A stretch of 64,000 nt of DNA, taken from Microstegium vimineum (lineage: Eukaryota > Streptophyta > Magnoliopsida > Poales > Poaceae). The stretch's first letter is position 1; each line of letters starts with the position of its first letter. Under the pieces are notes generated by a model that ran no database searches, had not been told where the DNA came from, and worked only from the letters and a program-made list of their open reading frames with translations. The DNA is taken from the NCBI GenBank assembly GCA_022036555.1, contig CM039119.1, positions 2,046,001 through 2,110,000 on the forward strand. Direction: 5' to 3'. This document shows positions 35,971 through 47,904 of the stretch, piece after piece. The position numbers were made by a program, and so were the translations under genes.

Positions 35971-36439
35971 CAAAGAAATGTCAGCATATTGTACTTCAAA
36001 AACGATGCTGAACTGACAATGGTCAACGGATAGGCCTTTTTGGAGTTTGATCGCCTATGGAACTGTGCTTAATAAAGAGAATCCGAATTGCAGTTTTGTT
36101 TTAGTACTCCATACAGTATTACCAGAGTGACTCCTTACATTTATAGACAGCCTGTAGAGTGAAATCGATGCACTCCAAAACTGTCATGCTTTCAATCATT
36201 GTAATGCCTATTTTAATTCTTTTGTTCTTATACCATATTTGTAATGCCTATCATACAAAGCTTCAAAATAGGATCTAAACGAAACTTAATTTGTAAGATG
36301 AAATTGATAAATTGTGAAGAGTGAAGAGAAAGACCCCCCCCAAAAAATAATGTATGTATGTAAAAATATTTCAGTTGTGCAACGTGCAGCATCGAAGAGG
36401 TCCAGAAAGCCACCGCTCCCAGTCTCGAGCCGAAAATTT

Positions 36440-36533
36440 GTTCATGGGCCGTCGTCTTCGCATATGGGCCCTGCAGATTTGGTGAACGGCCCATTATCTC
36501 ACTTCTATCTCTCTCTCTTGCGTTTATATATAG
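36440..36533 (+). promoter_or_regulatory. Promoter of copy C: GGCCCA elements and TATA box
   Basis: Three TGGGCC/GGCCCA motifs (site II type, TCP-binding in plants) lie near 36445, 36466 and 36488. They are followed by TTTATATATAG at 36523-36533, 54 bp before the ATG. The spacing implies a short 5' leader of about 25-30 bases. Confidence 0.5.
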
Positions 36534-36586
36534 TACAAATGCGGCAGTTTCGCCTCGGCCGCCCAAATCGCGTGGCTCCTCTCTCC

Positions 36587-39500
36587 ATGGCGCAGCAGAG
36601 CGGCGGCGCCGTCCGCAAGAAGCACGTCTCCTCCTCCGCCGCCGATCCCTACACCGGTGAGGACCGGATCAGCGCGCTCCACGACGATCTCCTCGTGCGC
36701 ATCCTCCTCTGCCTAGGCACCACCGCCGAGGCTGCGCGGACCAGCGTCCTGTCGCACCGCTGGCGGCCCGTGTGGAAGCTCCTACCGGAGCTCCGCTTCG
36801 ACAAGACCCCCGACTTGCACCAGATCCACGAGCTGATCGATGTCCCCGACCCCGGCCCGGAGGATGCTCCGGCTCCGGACCTGCTCGTCCTCGACGTCAC
36901 GACTCAAGGCGCCGACCCCGAATCCGCGGCGGCCTGGCTGCCCGCCGCCGCGCGCCGCGTGACCGGCAGCCTCCTCTTCTACAACCACCGCGGCAGGGTT
37001 CCCAAGATCTACACCGCACGCGAGGCGGCGGCGCGGGGGAGGCGCGTGGTGCAGCTGCCCTGCTTCACGAGGGCCGGAGAGATCGAGCTCGACCTAGGGT
37101 TTCTGGAGCTCGCGCTGCCATCCGCCGGCACTTTCGCCAGGCTCACCGAGCTGCTCCTCTTCCGCGTCTTGTTCCATGGCCCCTGTGAGCTCGGTGAAGT
37201 TGTCTCCTCACCTCGTTGCCCTAGCTTACAAAGGCTCACTGTCGAGGTGTGCCGCGGCATGGATGGTCGGCTCACCATCCACTCCGAGTCTCTCATTGAG
37301 ATCCAGCTGTCGCAGCTCATTGGCTTCAAGGGGCTCACAGTGGTGGCCCCGGCTCTATGGCGGTTATACCAGGGTTTTTGCCTTGAAAATTATAATCATG
37401 TAGCTTATGTGAATGATCATGGTAATAATGGTGGTGGTGCCGGCGACGGCGACGGCGGCGGTGGTGACGACGCTAATGTGGATGTTGCTGCGGTTGCTGC
37501 TGATGCTGCTGAAGCTCCAGTTGTTCATGCTGCGGTTGCTGGTGCTGCTGCTGAAGGCCCAGCTGTTCACATCACAGCGCCTCAGGTTAAGTCCCTGGGA
37601 TGGGATGATATGTATGATCCACGATATGTGCATTTTGGCAATGTGGAACAACTAAAAAGGCTCAGCAGCTATCTGTATGTATATCTGCAACAAGGCGATG
37701 ATCTGAATCACAACTGCATGACGCTCTTACAACGATTTCAGGTCCTCGAAAAACTTACTCTCATGCTTGTTTTTCAAAAGGTGAGTCAGTGGAGTATTGG
37801 AATTTTTTAACATATATATATATGTCTTTTGAAAGGAAACCCACATATAGGAATCAAACTCTATATCACCACTAGTTGCTAGATGTTCTAACTCAAGTGG
37901 TATTTGATGATTTAGGTGGTATGCCTTAAATTATTGGAGGCGTTATTTCAAGATTTCAACATTAAAACGAGTGCCCTATATATAACAATGTGACTTGTGT
38001 TGGGGTTCACTTTCTAGCACTAAAACAATTTTTCTAGATGTTTTGAAATTACTCAATTGCAACATGTGGGGCTAGAAAGAATTGTCAGCATAGTGGTGTT
38101 ATTTTGAAATTGTGATGCTTGAGGGGAATACACATACTTTTCATTATGATAAATTAGTATGCTAATTATTTAGTGTTTAATACATCTTAGTGACCTTGAA
38201 AAAATCAAGGGACCATGAACTATTTGGGTGGTTCAAACTTGAGCAATTATGATTTGTACTCACAGAATATGTACCATTTTGGTATCAACATTTCCATCTT
38301 GGAAGTGACTTCACAACTAAAGCATGTCTATATAGAGGTTGAGCATATTTAGTCTAGATTGCTAGTTTTGCATAGGAAATGTCATGTTATAAGATCCATT
38401 TGTGTGTGGTTATCAATTATTTGAAAATTGGATTCCTCTTTTCTTTGTCTTACCTTGTCTTTACATATGGGCTCTAATTTTTCTTGTAATTTCTTATGGA
38501 TTGATAGGTATTGGCAGATGACCTACAATACGTGATGGGAGACATAACAATGCTCCCTAAAATTATGTCATTGAAACTAAACATAGTCAATCGAATCCAT
38601 GCTTTTGGAGCTTGTTGTTTCCATCTGCTCACGCTGTGTACCAGTATACAAAGATTGGCATTTCAATTTGATGAGGCACCAAACTCAGAGGTAAAGCTCT
38701 ATTTGTTTGCTTAATTAGTTGCTAGGAAGTTACAAAAAGCAACATTGCATTGCGTATCATGGCATGGTTTGATCTTTGAGTTTAATTTCATTATTTCCCA
38801 ATTCTATTTGTTGGTTCACACAAATACTCTGTGCTAGGATGTTGTTTCATTAACATATTTTCCTTTATCTTTGAATGCCAGCGCTTTGATTTACAAGTCT
38901 AACAAAGTAGTACACTTTTTTGTATCAAGTGTTATCATTTAAATGATTACAATCTGTTGACACATGGAAACAGAGGGAGTTGATTATAGCAGAAAGTTAA
39001 ACACCGGCTAAACTCCTACAAATAGAAAGTCGATTGAGTTTCTGCATACTTTAGTTGGATATGGAAGTTATGAACGTCGAGAGGTTTAATTGGTATCCTA
39101 TTTTTATAAGTTTAATTTATTTATGGGTCACTGGTTGCACAGTATTTAGACCTATACAAAAATTAAAACTATTTATGTTTTATCTCTCTTATGCAAATTA
39201 CAGCCATATTGCTAGGCTTCCATCAAATTACCATTGTTATTTTTTATGTGAAAGCATAAAGATGCCATTTAGTGGAGGGGTGAATAGGCAACTTTGAAAA
39301 AAAAAATGTGAACTTCTGCACCCTTAGATAGGAGCACTGGGGTAGCGGGTGCTAAGAGCATTGACATCGAAGCTGAGCCCAGAGGTGAGATGACGAGTAT
39401 ACACTTGTGTGAAAGTGCAAGCCAATAGAACCGGGAACTAGGGTCTGTATGTGGTTGTGTGCGTGAACAGGGCACCGTACCAGAGTCACTAGAGTTACAG

Positions 39501-40645
39501 GGATAGATAATGATGCATCAGAAGGACCACCACATGTGGCAGTGTGCAAAGGGAGGCCACTTGGGGTAACTTATGCACATGGCATTGTAGTTAGGTTGGT
39601 GCCTAGGTGACTGTCGCACGTGGCATGATAGGGGTGCTTAGGTGTGCAAACTGTTGGCGATGAAATTGTAGGTAACAGAGATGGTGACTCTCTTATAGGC
39701 AGTAACAAAGAGTCAGCGAAGGCATGCAAAAACTCAAAATCGGGGTAGGTTGTGGAAGGTTTCCTTAAATGGAAAAGAGGACTCATCAGCGTATTAGAGG
39801 AGATGCGTATTGGAGGAGATGTTGAGACAGTGGTATTAGACCTGAGCAAATTGAGGCTGGGTTGGCCCAACATTTGTCTTGGGCTAAGCCTGACGTGTTT
39901 TAGCCTGACCACTGAGCCTTAGTGGACGAGGCCTGGACATATATTCCACTATCTAGAAATCTTTTTCTTGACCCGAGGCTCACCCAAATATTCATTTTAG
40001 CTATTATACGCTAGAAATTGTGTGTGCAATCCATCTAGGCTCGAGCTCGGCTAAAAACCATGACCGACTCACCCAGTGGAAGGTCTTGGGTTGGATTATT
40101 TGGCTCAGCCTAAGCCCAGCCTGGCCCACAAAATGCTCAGGTCTATGAGATTCCTTTACGGTGAGCAAAGTAGCTAAGGGAGACGCACAAGTTAAAGCAA
40201 GGAGCGAGTTTGTGGACAGCTGTGGTGGAAAAGTTGGGGTAACGACAATAATGACGCGTAGATGATCATACCTGCACATGAATTTTTTTGTTTCTTTTAC
40301 TCATTATTTCCATCCTAATTGTATTTGCCAATATAACTAATAGTAATAGTCTACTCTTAGGTACAATATTTTTGTCCCTCAGGCTGTCTTTGTGAGCAAC
40401 CAACAGAGTGGAAGATCGAGAAGCTCACTCTGATACACCTTGAAGAAGTAGTAATCATTGACACAAATGGGACTGATCATGAAATTGTTGTTTTTAAACG
40501 ACTACTTGAATGGGCGGTCAATCTAAAAAGGTTGAGATTACAGTATCAACCAAACCTTGAAAGCAAGGCCAATGAAGTGCATCAAAAGTTGCAAAGATTT
40601 GCTAGGCCAGAAACATGCATAACTTTGGAAGGAATGCCCAATTAA
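36587..40645 (+). CDS. F-box/LRR/FBD protein copy C, intact, with a low-complexity insert
   Basis: Exons 36587-37780, 38508-38690 and 40361-40645, all phase 0, give 553 residues. The F-box begins EDRISALHDDLLVRILLCL near residue 25, with His where relatives have Pro. The LRR region follows (QLPCFTRAGEIELDLGFLELALPSAGTF; RLTIHSESLIEIQL). Residues about 275-330 are a Gly/Asp- then Ala/Val-rich insert absent from copies B and F. Exon 2 begins VLADDLQYVMGDITMLP. Exon 3 carries the FBD domain (CLCEQPTEWKIEKLTLIHLEEV, HEIVVFKRLLEWAVNLKRLRL) and ends in TAA. The exon 3 acceptor CTCTTAG at 40360 was chosen because it keeps phase 0; the nearer CAG would break the frame. Intron 2 (1670 bp) is longer than in B and may hold an insertion (about 39290-40270). 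Expected role: SCF substrate adaptor. Confidence 0.87.
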
Positions 40646-43600
40646 TAGGTTATATGCCTGCTTGAACCAAATGTTCCAGACATCAGACTATTATTCAAAC
40701 CTTTTGTTATCTTTAATGTTTGTCAGATCATATAAGTAACTACTGTTGAATAATTCTTGTGGTTACTAATAGTTAGTTGCTAGTTGGTTAGGCGCTTGGT
40801 TGTGTTAGCAAGCAGTGTGCCCATTGAACTCTAATATGTGTGTATTTGCATGAGAGCACATCCAGTGCATTGCGATTCTGATGCTTGGGATGGCAAGTGT
40901 TGAGGAGTTGCGTTACATGTAACTCAGTTCATCAAGGCTGAGTATTTTGGTTCTAATAGTTGATATTTATTTTAAACACCGAGTTGAGAAAAGCTGCCAA
41001 GTTTTGCACATAAACAATTGAGTGAAGATGTGTTCATTCCATTGTAGTTCATTCCATTGTATTCGTGCATGTGATTTTGAGTTTGCTAATGGCTTCATCT
41101 TGGCAGTATCAAGCCTCACCAGTTATGGAATTAATCATATCTTGCTAAAACTAGTGGAATCATGATCCAGTGATCAAGTGGGCACTAATGGTAGTACCAC
41201 AAGATTCATTAGGTAAGAAACTAGCAACTGGTGAGGACAAGGATAACGACAACCAAACATCCATTGTGTGACCCATGAGATTGATGGTTTGGGGAACTAC
41301 TTGATCCTTTTCATATCCACTCTAATTGGTCACTGCTAATAAAGTTCATCGTCAAGAAGGGTAGTGTAGTGTAGAGTTCATGAATGACAAAATCGCATTA
41401 GAGTTGTTGGGAACTATCATCGTTGAAGAGCTAGCTGGTTCATGGCTAGCAAGAAGGTGATGCATGAGGCATGGGTTGGTGTAATGAAGATCTAGTGCTT
41501 GGATGTGAACCATGTTTAGGCAACGAGTGCATAATCGTGGGTCAATGAGTTCTAGACAATCTTGTTCAAGGAGGGTGAGTTCATTGTGACTTCTTGATAC
41601 GCTAGGGCAAGTTTGTCATGAACTTTGAAAGCATTAGTTTGAGTGACAACTAGTGAACTAATGCTTTCAATAGAGATGATTGAGCTAGGTTCACACAAGG
41701 ATTTGAGCAAGGCTAGGAGCACGGTTAAAGTTATCATGAGCATGATGAAAGTCCTCAACCTTGGAAGAAGAGAAAGAAATGAAGTTAGGAGAGCAAACCC
41801 AGAGGCAAAGGTATATTAATGGAAAATCAATAGAACTTTGCTTTTGCCAACCAATGTGCAATAGAGTACATGATATAGTTTATGATAGGTAGTTATACTA
41901 TTAAGAGGGAAACTCTAAAGCAATTATGGTTGTATAGTGCCACTAGCTGATATGTATGTGCATTAGACATAGTGATGTGGTGTGGAAGAAAGTGAAAATG
42001 CTTTGAAAAGGCTAACTTATGTGCTTAAGATGTTTGTGGTCCTTTGGGACTCATGTGGAGTTAGCACATTTGAAAAGATGTTTGAGAGGACATAATACAA
42101 AGTTTTTATGCTCATTGGTCTGGTCCCTTTGAGGAGAAGCATTAGAATTATCTGAATGGGTCACTGGATTTATCTGATGATGCCTATGTTAAGGCACTAG
42201 GCCAAGCACTCTAGATGGGCGATCTAGCGGATGTTGGTGAGGTTCAAGAGGTTTTAAAAGGAACCACTGAATTTCTTTGGTCTGGATAGAAGAGAAAATT
42301 CAATTTCTTGTCAATTTTTTCTAAAAGCATTAACTTTCCATTAGGTTTCTCTAGTGTGGGCACCAGAGAAGCACATGAGTTTGTAGCTAGCAATAGCCAT
42401 GCAAAATGTGTCTAGGCTGGTGACTGCCACCAAATTTCTCCAATTGTAGTCTCACTAGAGCATTAGAGAATAGTGTATTCCAATGGCTATATGACCATTT
42501 AAATATAGTTGTTGGATTCAACCATGTTGTTTCTTCATGGTCATTGGAGTTCTCTATTCAACCATGTTGTTTCCAGTGTAGTCTCACTAGAGCATTAGAG
42601 AATAGTGTACTCCAATGGCTATATGACCATTTAAATATAGTTGTTGGATCCAACCATGTTGTTTCTTCATGGTCATTGGAGTTTTCTATTGACCTAGAAG
42701 ACTACTCTGAAAAACACATATAGCACGTTCGGTTGGCTAGCTTAGCCCATGTTTGATTGTTTGTTCTTAGCTCTTTGGCTAGGATTAGGTAATGCAATTA
42801 GAGCCTCTTAGCCAGGCTTCTTGAAAATGTCTGGGTGGCTATTCCCACTAAGCCAGGCTCGGTCTCTCCATTCACCTATATCGAGTCATCTTCCCACCTT
42901 GCTCGTTTTCGCCACCACCTCACCCTTGCTAGAGACGCCGCCTCACCCTCACTAGAGATGAGTCTAAGCTCTCTTGTCCACCTTCGCCTCACCCCTCATC
43001 GGAGATGAGTTGGAGCTCTCACATCTGGCTCCACCTCACCCTCGTTGGTCGGTCCAATCTCCTACCATGCGACGTCAATCTCCTACTAGTGCCAAGGTGG
43101 AGGATGAGGAGGGGGAAGAGGGCGGGTCGAGTGATGCAGCAGATTGGGGCAGCAATCCGCCAAGGTGCTGTCATGCTCGCTGGCCAAGGTGCTTGCAGGT
43201 ACCCACATGCATAGATGAGCATGCCCACCACCTATTCGACTAAAATCATCAAAGGGGTAAACATACCGGCTGAAGGAGGAGGTGGTTCTATGCAAACTAA
43301 ATCAGGCAACCAAACACACTGATTCATAGCCAAATTTAGGCAGTACAAGCAACCAAACATGTCCTACAGTCTGTCTTAGTTTTGCGATCCAGGCTTGGTG
43401 AGGAAAGTGAACCAAACACACTCATAATGACTAGTTTGTTGGTAGACTCAATAATAGTGTGGATTGGCCAACCGTTTTAGCTCTTTTCCACCCTTGGTTG
43501 ATACTTACACACACACACATAGAAGATCAATATCACATTCCACTCACTAAGGCTTGTTTGTCATTACATTTGAGTGAGATTAAAAAGTGCTTTAGTGGAC

Positions 43601-45140
43601 TAGTGCATTAATTTTTTTTGTTACTCTTGGTGTTTGTCACTACCTAGACGGTTTGGAGCTCAGGTATGAGTGCATTGTTTGGTTATTATGTGGGTTGTGG
43701 ATGAGCAAAGGAGCATGCACATTGGTTCGTCAGTGTCGACCAACATGGCCACATTATGATAGGCCATGTCGAGCACGATGGAGAACCATATCTGTGAGAC
43801 GGACTCCCACCAGGATGGGGTTAGGTAAGAAGTCGAGGAGAATGTGGAGCTAGATGACAAGGTGGCGTCCACACCGCTAGAGGGTTAGAAGGGAGGCATC
43901 ACATCGATGGCGGCGGAGAAACCGAGAATGGGAGCAATAAGACGATATGGGCAAAAGGATATTTACTCACCCTTATCTCTCCTTGCGCCTAAGGAAATTA
44001 ATAAAATAGTAGTTGTGGTATCCTACAACAAATGGTCATGGTACCTAATAAGTTTTGATGTTCAAGAGTGTGGACTAGCCAAATCCACATTTGTTCTGTG
44101 TCTTGGAACAAAATTTGCCTATTTTTTTATTGCTGGACGCATTGAATTTATATACTGTCGAATGTCCCTAGCCTAAATTCAATCATGCAAATGCCTAGCA
44201 AGATCCAAAATGTCTAAAAATCAAAAGCTTTTAGTTTGGATTAAAGACTTTTTTTTTTAATCTCAGATCGTGGTTTTTAAAAATTTTCAACTTAAAACCA
44301 CCAATGTGGAAATTCAAATATTAAATAAAATTCCGAGTCTAAGTTGTACCAAGATGGCTTTCAAATATTAAACACAATTCCAAGATTTTTAAATCCAAGA
44401 TATTAAATACAATACCAAGATATTAAATACAATTCCAAGTCTAAGTTGTACCTAGATGACTTTCAAATAAAAATATATGGCTCAATGTTAATATTTGTTA
44501 GAGTTTATTTTGAAGATGAAATAGAGATGGCTAGTAAAAAAAAATTAAAAATCAACTAAAAGGTACAAGTAATTCTTTCGAAAAAGGTACAAGGTATCGA
44601 GAGGTTATTACTTCCATAAAAAAGGCTCAAGTTACACGTCAACGGTCTCGTACCCCGTCTCATGCAATTGCCACGTAGAATTTTTGCTTATGTGGAGGAA
44701 AGAGAAATATGAGAGAAAGATGTCGTTGTTTCGCGAAACAACCACCTCATGTGCTAAGATTTAGGACTATGAGACAACTATTACATTATTGTATGAATTG
44801 TTGTTGCCATACACCTCACAAGTTAATTTTTATCCTATGCATAAATTAAGGAATCATGAGTTACTACGAGTCAACTTAAAAAACCAACCATTATATATGT
44901 GGTCTGTTAAGTCGTCTTAAATTACGTGGCATTATACGAGATGACCTATGAGACAGACAACACTAATGTACTTACCCTTACATTTTTTCTCTAATCTTTT
45001 TCCTCCCTTCACTAACTTATCGCAATGGTCTTTTGATTTTTTTAGGGAAAATGGCCTTTTGTATGAACAAATACGTTTCCAAGTATAAAAGATGAATTTA
45101 TCAGTCCTGCTTCTGCACAAAAAATAGCCTTGTGGATCGG
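40646..45140. other. Intergenic between copies C and D, repeat-rich, no gene
   Basis: No convincing coding region. It includes a piece near 41945-42000 related to 30200-30300, the 132-bp tandem duplication at 42446-42709 and a possible Harbinger-like element (about 42725-43360, ends with GTTCGGTTGGCT and AACCAAACATGTC). The rest is AT-rich. The short ORFs at 43.0-44.2 kb show no domain. Confidence 0.45.
42446..42709. repeat. Two tandem units of about 132 bp
   Basis: The unit starting GTAGTCTCACTAGAGCATTAG occurs at 42446 and again at 42578, with only a few differences and one short internal indel. It is non-coding. The high identity indicates a recent duplication. Confidence 0.85.
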
Positions 45141-45192
45141 TGGGCCTGATAGCGGTTAGTTTCATTTGGCCCAGCAAAAAAGCATAACCCTA
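45141..45192 (+). promoter_or_regulatory. Promoter of copy D: site II motifs and telo-box
   Basis: TGGGCC at 45141, GGCCCA near 45168 and AACCCTA at 45186-45192 lie about 100-150 bp before the ATG at 45294. The combination of site II and telo-box is common in promoters active in dividing plant cells. Confidence 0.45.
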
Positions 45193-45293
45193 GATACACT
45201 TCATTGCCACTCCTCCCACTCCGCTCCAGCGCTGCCCCAGTCCCCAAATCCTCCTCCACTCCACTCCGCTTCTGCTCCAGCGCGGCGGCGACC

Positions 45294-47092
45294 ATGGAGG
45301 AGTAGCAATTTCTCACGAGCGTGGACGTTAGCGTGAGCAGCGCGGAGGACAGCCTGCGGAGCCACCTGGAGCGCGACGGCGTTGACGTTCCGGACCCGTT
45401 GATGCAGAGCGCGGCCATGTTCCTCACGTATGCGTACAGCGCCATCCCCGACCCACCCGTGTCTCCCGCCGCGCCCCTCGCCTCCGTCGTCGCCGCGCGG
45501 GCCCCAGCTGACGGCGTCAACCGCATCAGCCTCCTCCCCGACGAGCTGCTCCGGGACGTAGTGTCGCGCCTCCCCGCCAAGGACGCCGCGCGCACCGCCG
45601 CTCTCGCCACGCGTTGGCGCGGCCTCTGGCGCTTCGTGCCGCTCGCCGTCGTCGACGCCCACATCCTCCCGCGCTGGGTCTCGGCGGACCGTAGGATGCC
45701 CGGAGGCGAGGACGTCCTGTCCAGGGCCGTCGCCGTCATGGCGTCCCGCGTCCTGGACGCGCACCCGGGCCCCTTCCGCTGCGTCCATCTCTCCCGCTGC
45801 CACTTCGCGTCGCACCAGGCCGAGGTCCAGCGCTGGCTCGAGGTCCTCGCCGCCAAGGGCGTCCAAGAGCTCGTCTTTCTCAACCGCCCATGGCCGATCG
45901 ACAACCCTCTCCCGCGCGCGCTCTACGGCTGCACCTCCGTCACCCGTCTGCGCCTCGGCCTCTGCACGGTCCCCAGCACCAACGGGCTCAAGCGCACCAC
46001 ACGCTTCCCCCACCTCCGGGAGCTTGTCCTCGACACGTTCGTCATCCAGGAACGAGACCTCCACTTCCTGATCGACCGGAGCCCCGTCCTGGAGGTCCTC
46101 ACCCTCACCACAAACCAGACCGGGGCTCGGGTCCGGCTGATCAGCCGCAGTCTGCGGTGCGTGCAGATGAGCATGTCTGCCCATGTGGACATCGCTGTGG
46201 TGGACGCTCCTCTTCTGGAGAGGATGATCATCTGGATGACAGGACCTGCCATCTCGGGCGAGACATGCTCAAGGATCAAGATTGGCCATGCACCCAACCT
46301 GTGCATGCTGGGACATTGCCAGCCAGGATTCGAACTGGAGATTGGCAGCACCATCATCAAGGTCCTAGTTTCTGCTTTACCTTGTATATATATTTGTGTC
46401 AACAGAGTGTGCCAATATTTGTTGTGATCTAAATTAATCTCTGGTGCGTTCATTTTGCATTGCAGGCAGGTACTAAAATGAGCTCAAGCACCATGGTCCG
46501 AAGCGTCAAGATCTTGGCTTTGGAGGTGGGATTTGAAGTTCGCAATGAAGTCAAAATGATGCCTTGCTTTCTCAAATGTTTTCCCAACGTTGAGACGCTC
46601 CATGTCTTTGTAAGACTTGCCATCCCCATCTTGTTTATTTGGCATCTAGCATCAGTGGCACCAACATGCTTGTTTTGATAGGTTCTAGTTGTGTCTATTG
46701 ACTCAGAACAATTGCTATGTGAACTTATGTATGCTTTGATTTGATTACAGTCACTGAATGATGGCCCCCGTGGCAAGGTTGATCCCAAGTTTTGGAAGGG
46801 GAAGGAGGTTGGCTGTATTGATTGTGTTCAGAAGCATGTGAAGAAATTTGTCTTCCAAGAGTTTCGTGGTCAGAGAAGTGAGCTAGCTTTCCTCAAGTTC
46901 ATTGCTGAGAGAGCGCAGGTCCTGGAGAAGATGGTGGTCATGGTGGCCTCTAAATGTTTCTCTTCAGCAGATGCTGTCAATGCCAAGCTGAAGCCTCTGA
47001 CTTCTGCAACATGGGCCAGTAAAAACTGTAAACTGATCGTCTTCAAGAGTCCATCCTCTGATGGGGCATCCCTGTTTGGTCTTCCAAAATAG
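45294..47092 (+). CDS. F-box/LRR protein copy D (upstream ATG followed by a stop)
   Basis: Exons: exon 1 to 46361, 46466-46609 and 46751-47092, all phase 0. The first ATG (45294) is followed by an in-frame TAG at 45303-45305. The frame then stays open, and the next in-frame ATG is at 45402, giving 481 residues and still including the whole F-box (VNRISLLPDELLRDVVSRLP, then ALATRWRGLWRFVP). The LRR-like part has FRCVHLSRCHFASHQAEVQRWL, PLPRALYGCTSVTRLRLGLC and DLHFLIDRSPVLEVLTL. Exon 3 holds an FBD-like end (CIDCVQKHVKKFVFQEFRG, ELAFLKFIAERAQVLEKMVVMVAS). It forms a tandem pair with copy E, and exons 2 and 3 are very similar between them. Expected role: SCF adaptor. The early stop may shorten the N-terminus or reduce expression, so it could be a young pseudogene. 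Confidence 0.8.
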
Positions 47093-47904
47093 CATCTAAT
47101 TTTTCTTGTAGCGACCCTTTTGATCTTCTGACCGCTAATGCTGAACTCTACAGTGGTGCTTCTGTGCTTCAACATTCCATCACTCTCTGAGTCTGCGGCC
47201 AACAACATGCAAGCTAAGACAATGAAGATCGGGAAGGTTTCTGCTAGTATGATGGGTTTAGGTGTTTAAATTAATTAGCAGCACTATTTATCTTGCAAAA
47301 TCCTACTGTTGCCTGGAATTCTTTCTATCTGTGTGACATTAGCTGTTATCTGCAGTTTATTCTGATTTCTCTAGAAACATGTGGCCCTTTTTTTTTTTTC
47401 CGGATACTACTTTCAGTTCTGCAAAATCTGTGTCCGGATGTTTGTGGGAGTAATGGATATTTGTATAATCTAAGCTTAACTATTACTTCATATCTTACTA
47501 AATTCCTGTGGAGTGTTTATTAAGAATCACGCATCCTGTATCCAGATTTATTCTGCCAGTTTGTTGTTGTGCACTGATTGAAGCTAGGTTGATTAATTTT
47601 CCAATGCATTTATGTTGTGACAGATGTTGTTCCTTAATTTGGTCAAGGATTGTATCAGAATCGCATTGGTACAAAACTTTATGTTACACTGCGATACTAC
47701 AATGTAATGTGTTTGTCCCCTGCTGTCCTTTTAGTATGAGATTCTGTATGCTGCAGATGTTCTCCTATGACATTTGGTTATGTCTACCATAGTTATAGAT
47801 GTGTATAGTCAACTGAAACATGTTCACCGCATATGTAGTTTGCTCGCTGTGTGCATCCACGATGCAGAGGTTGTATAATGTACTCCAATTTCTGAAAAGG
47901 AAAG

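Noticed and set aside
42974..43295. Short ORFs on both strands at 43.0-43.3 kb
   Set aside because: No domain or splice context, and part of a repeat-like segment.
45201..46184. 327-codon minus-strand ORF opposite F-box copy D
   Set aside because: Shadow of a GC-rich exon with Glu/Gly/Ala/Arg-rich translation; the plus strand has the F-box and splice structure.
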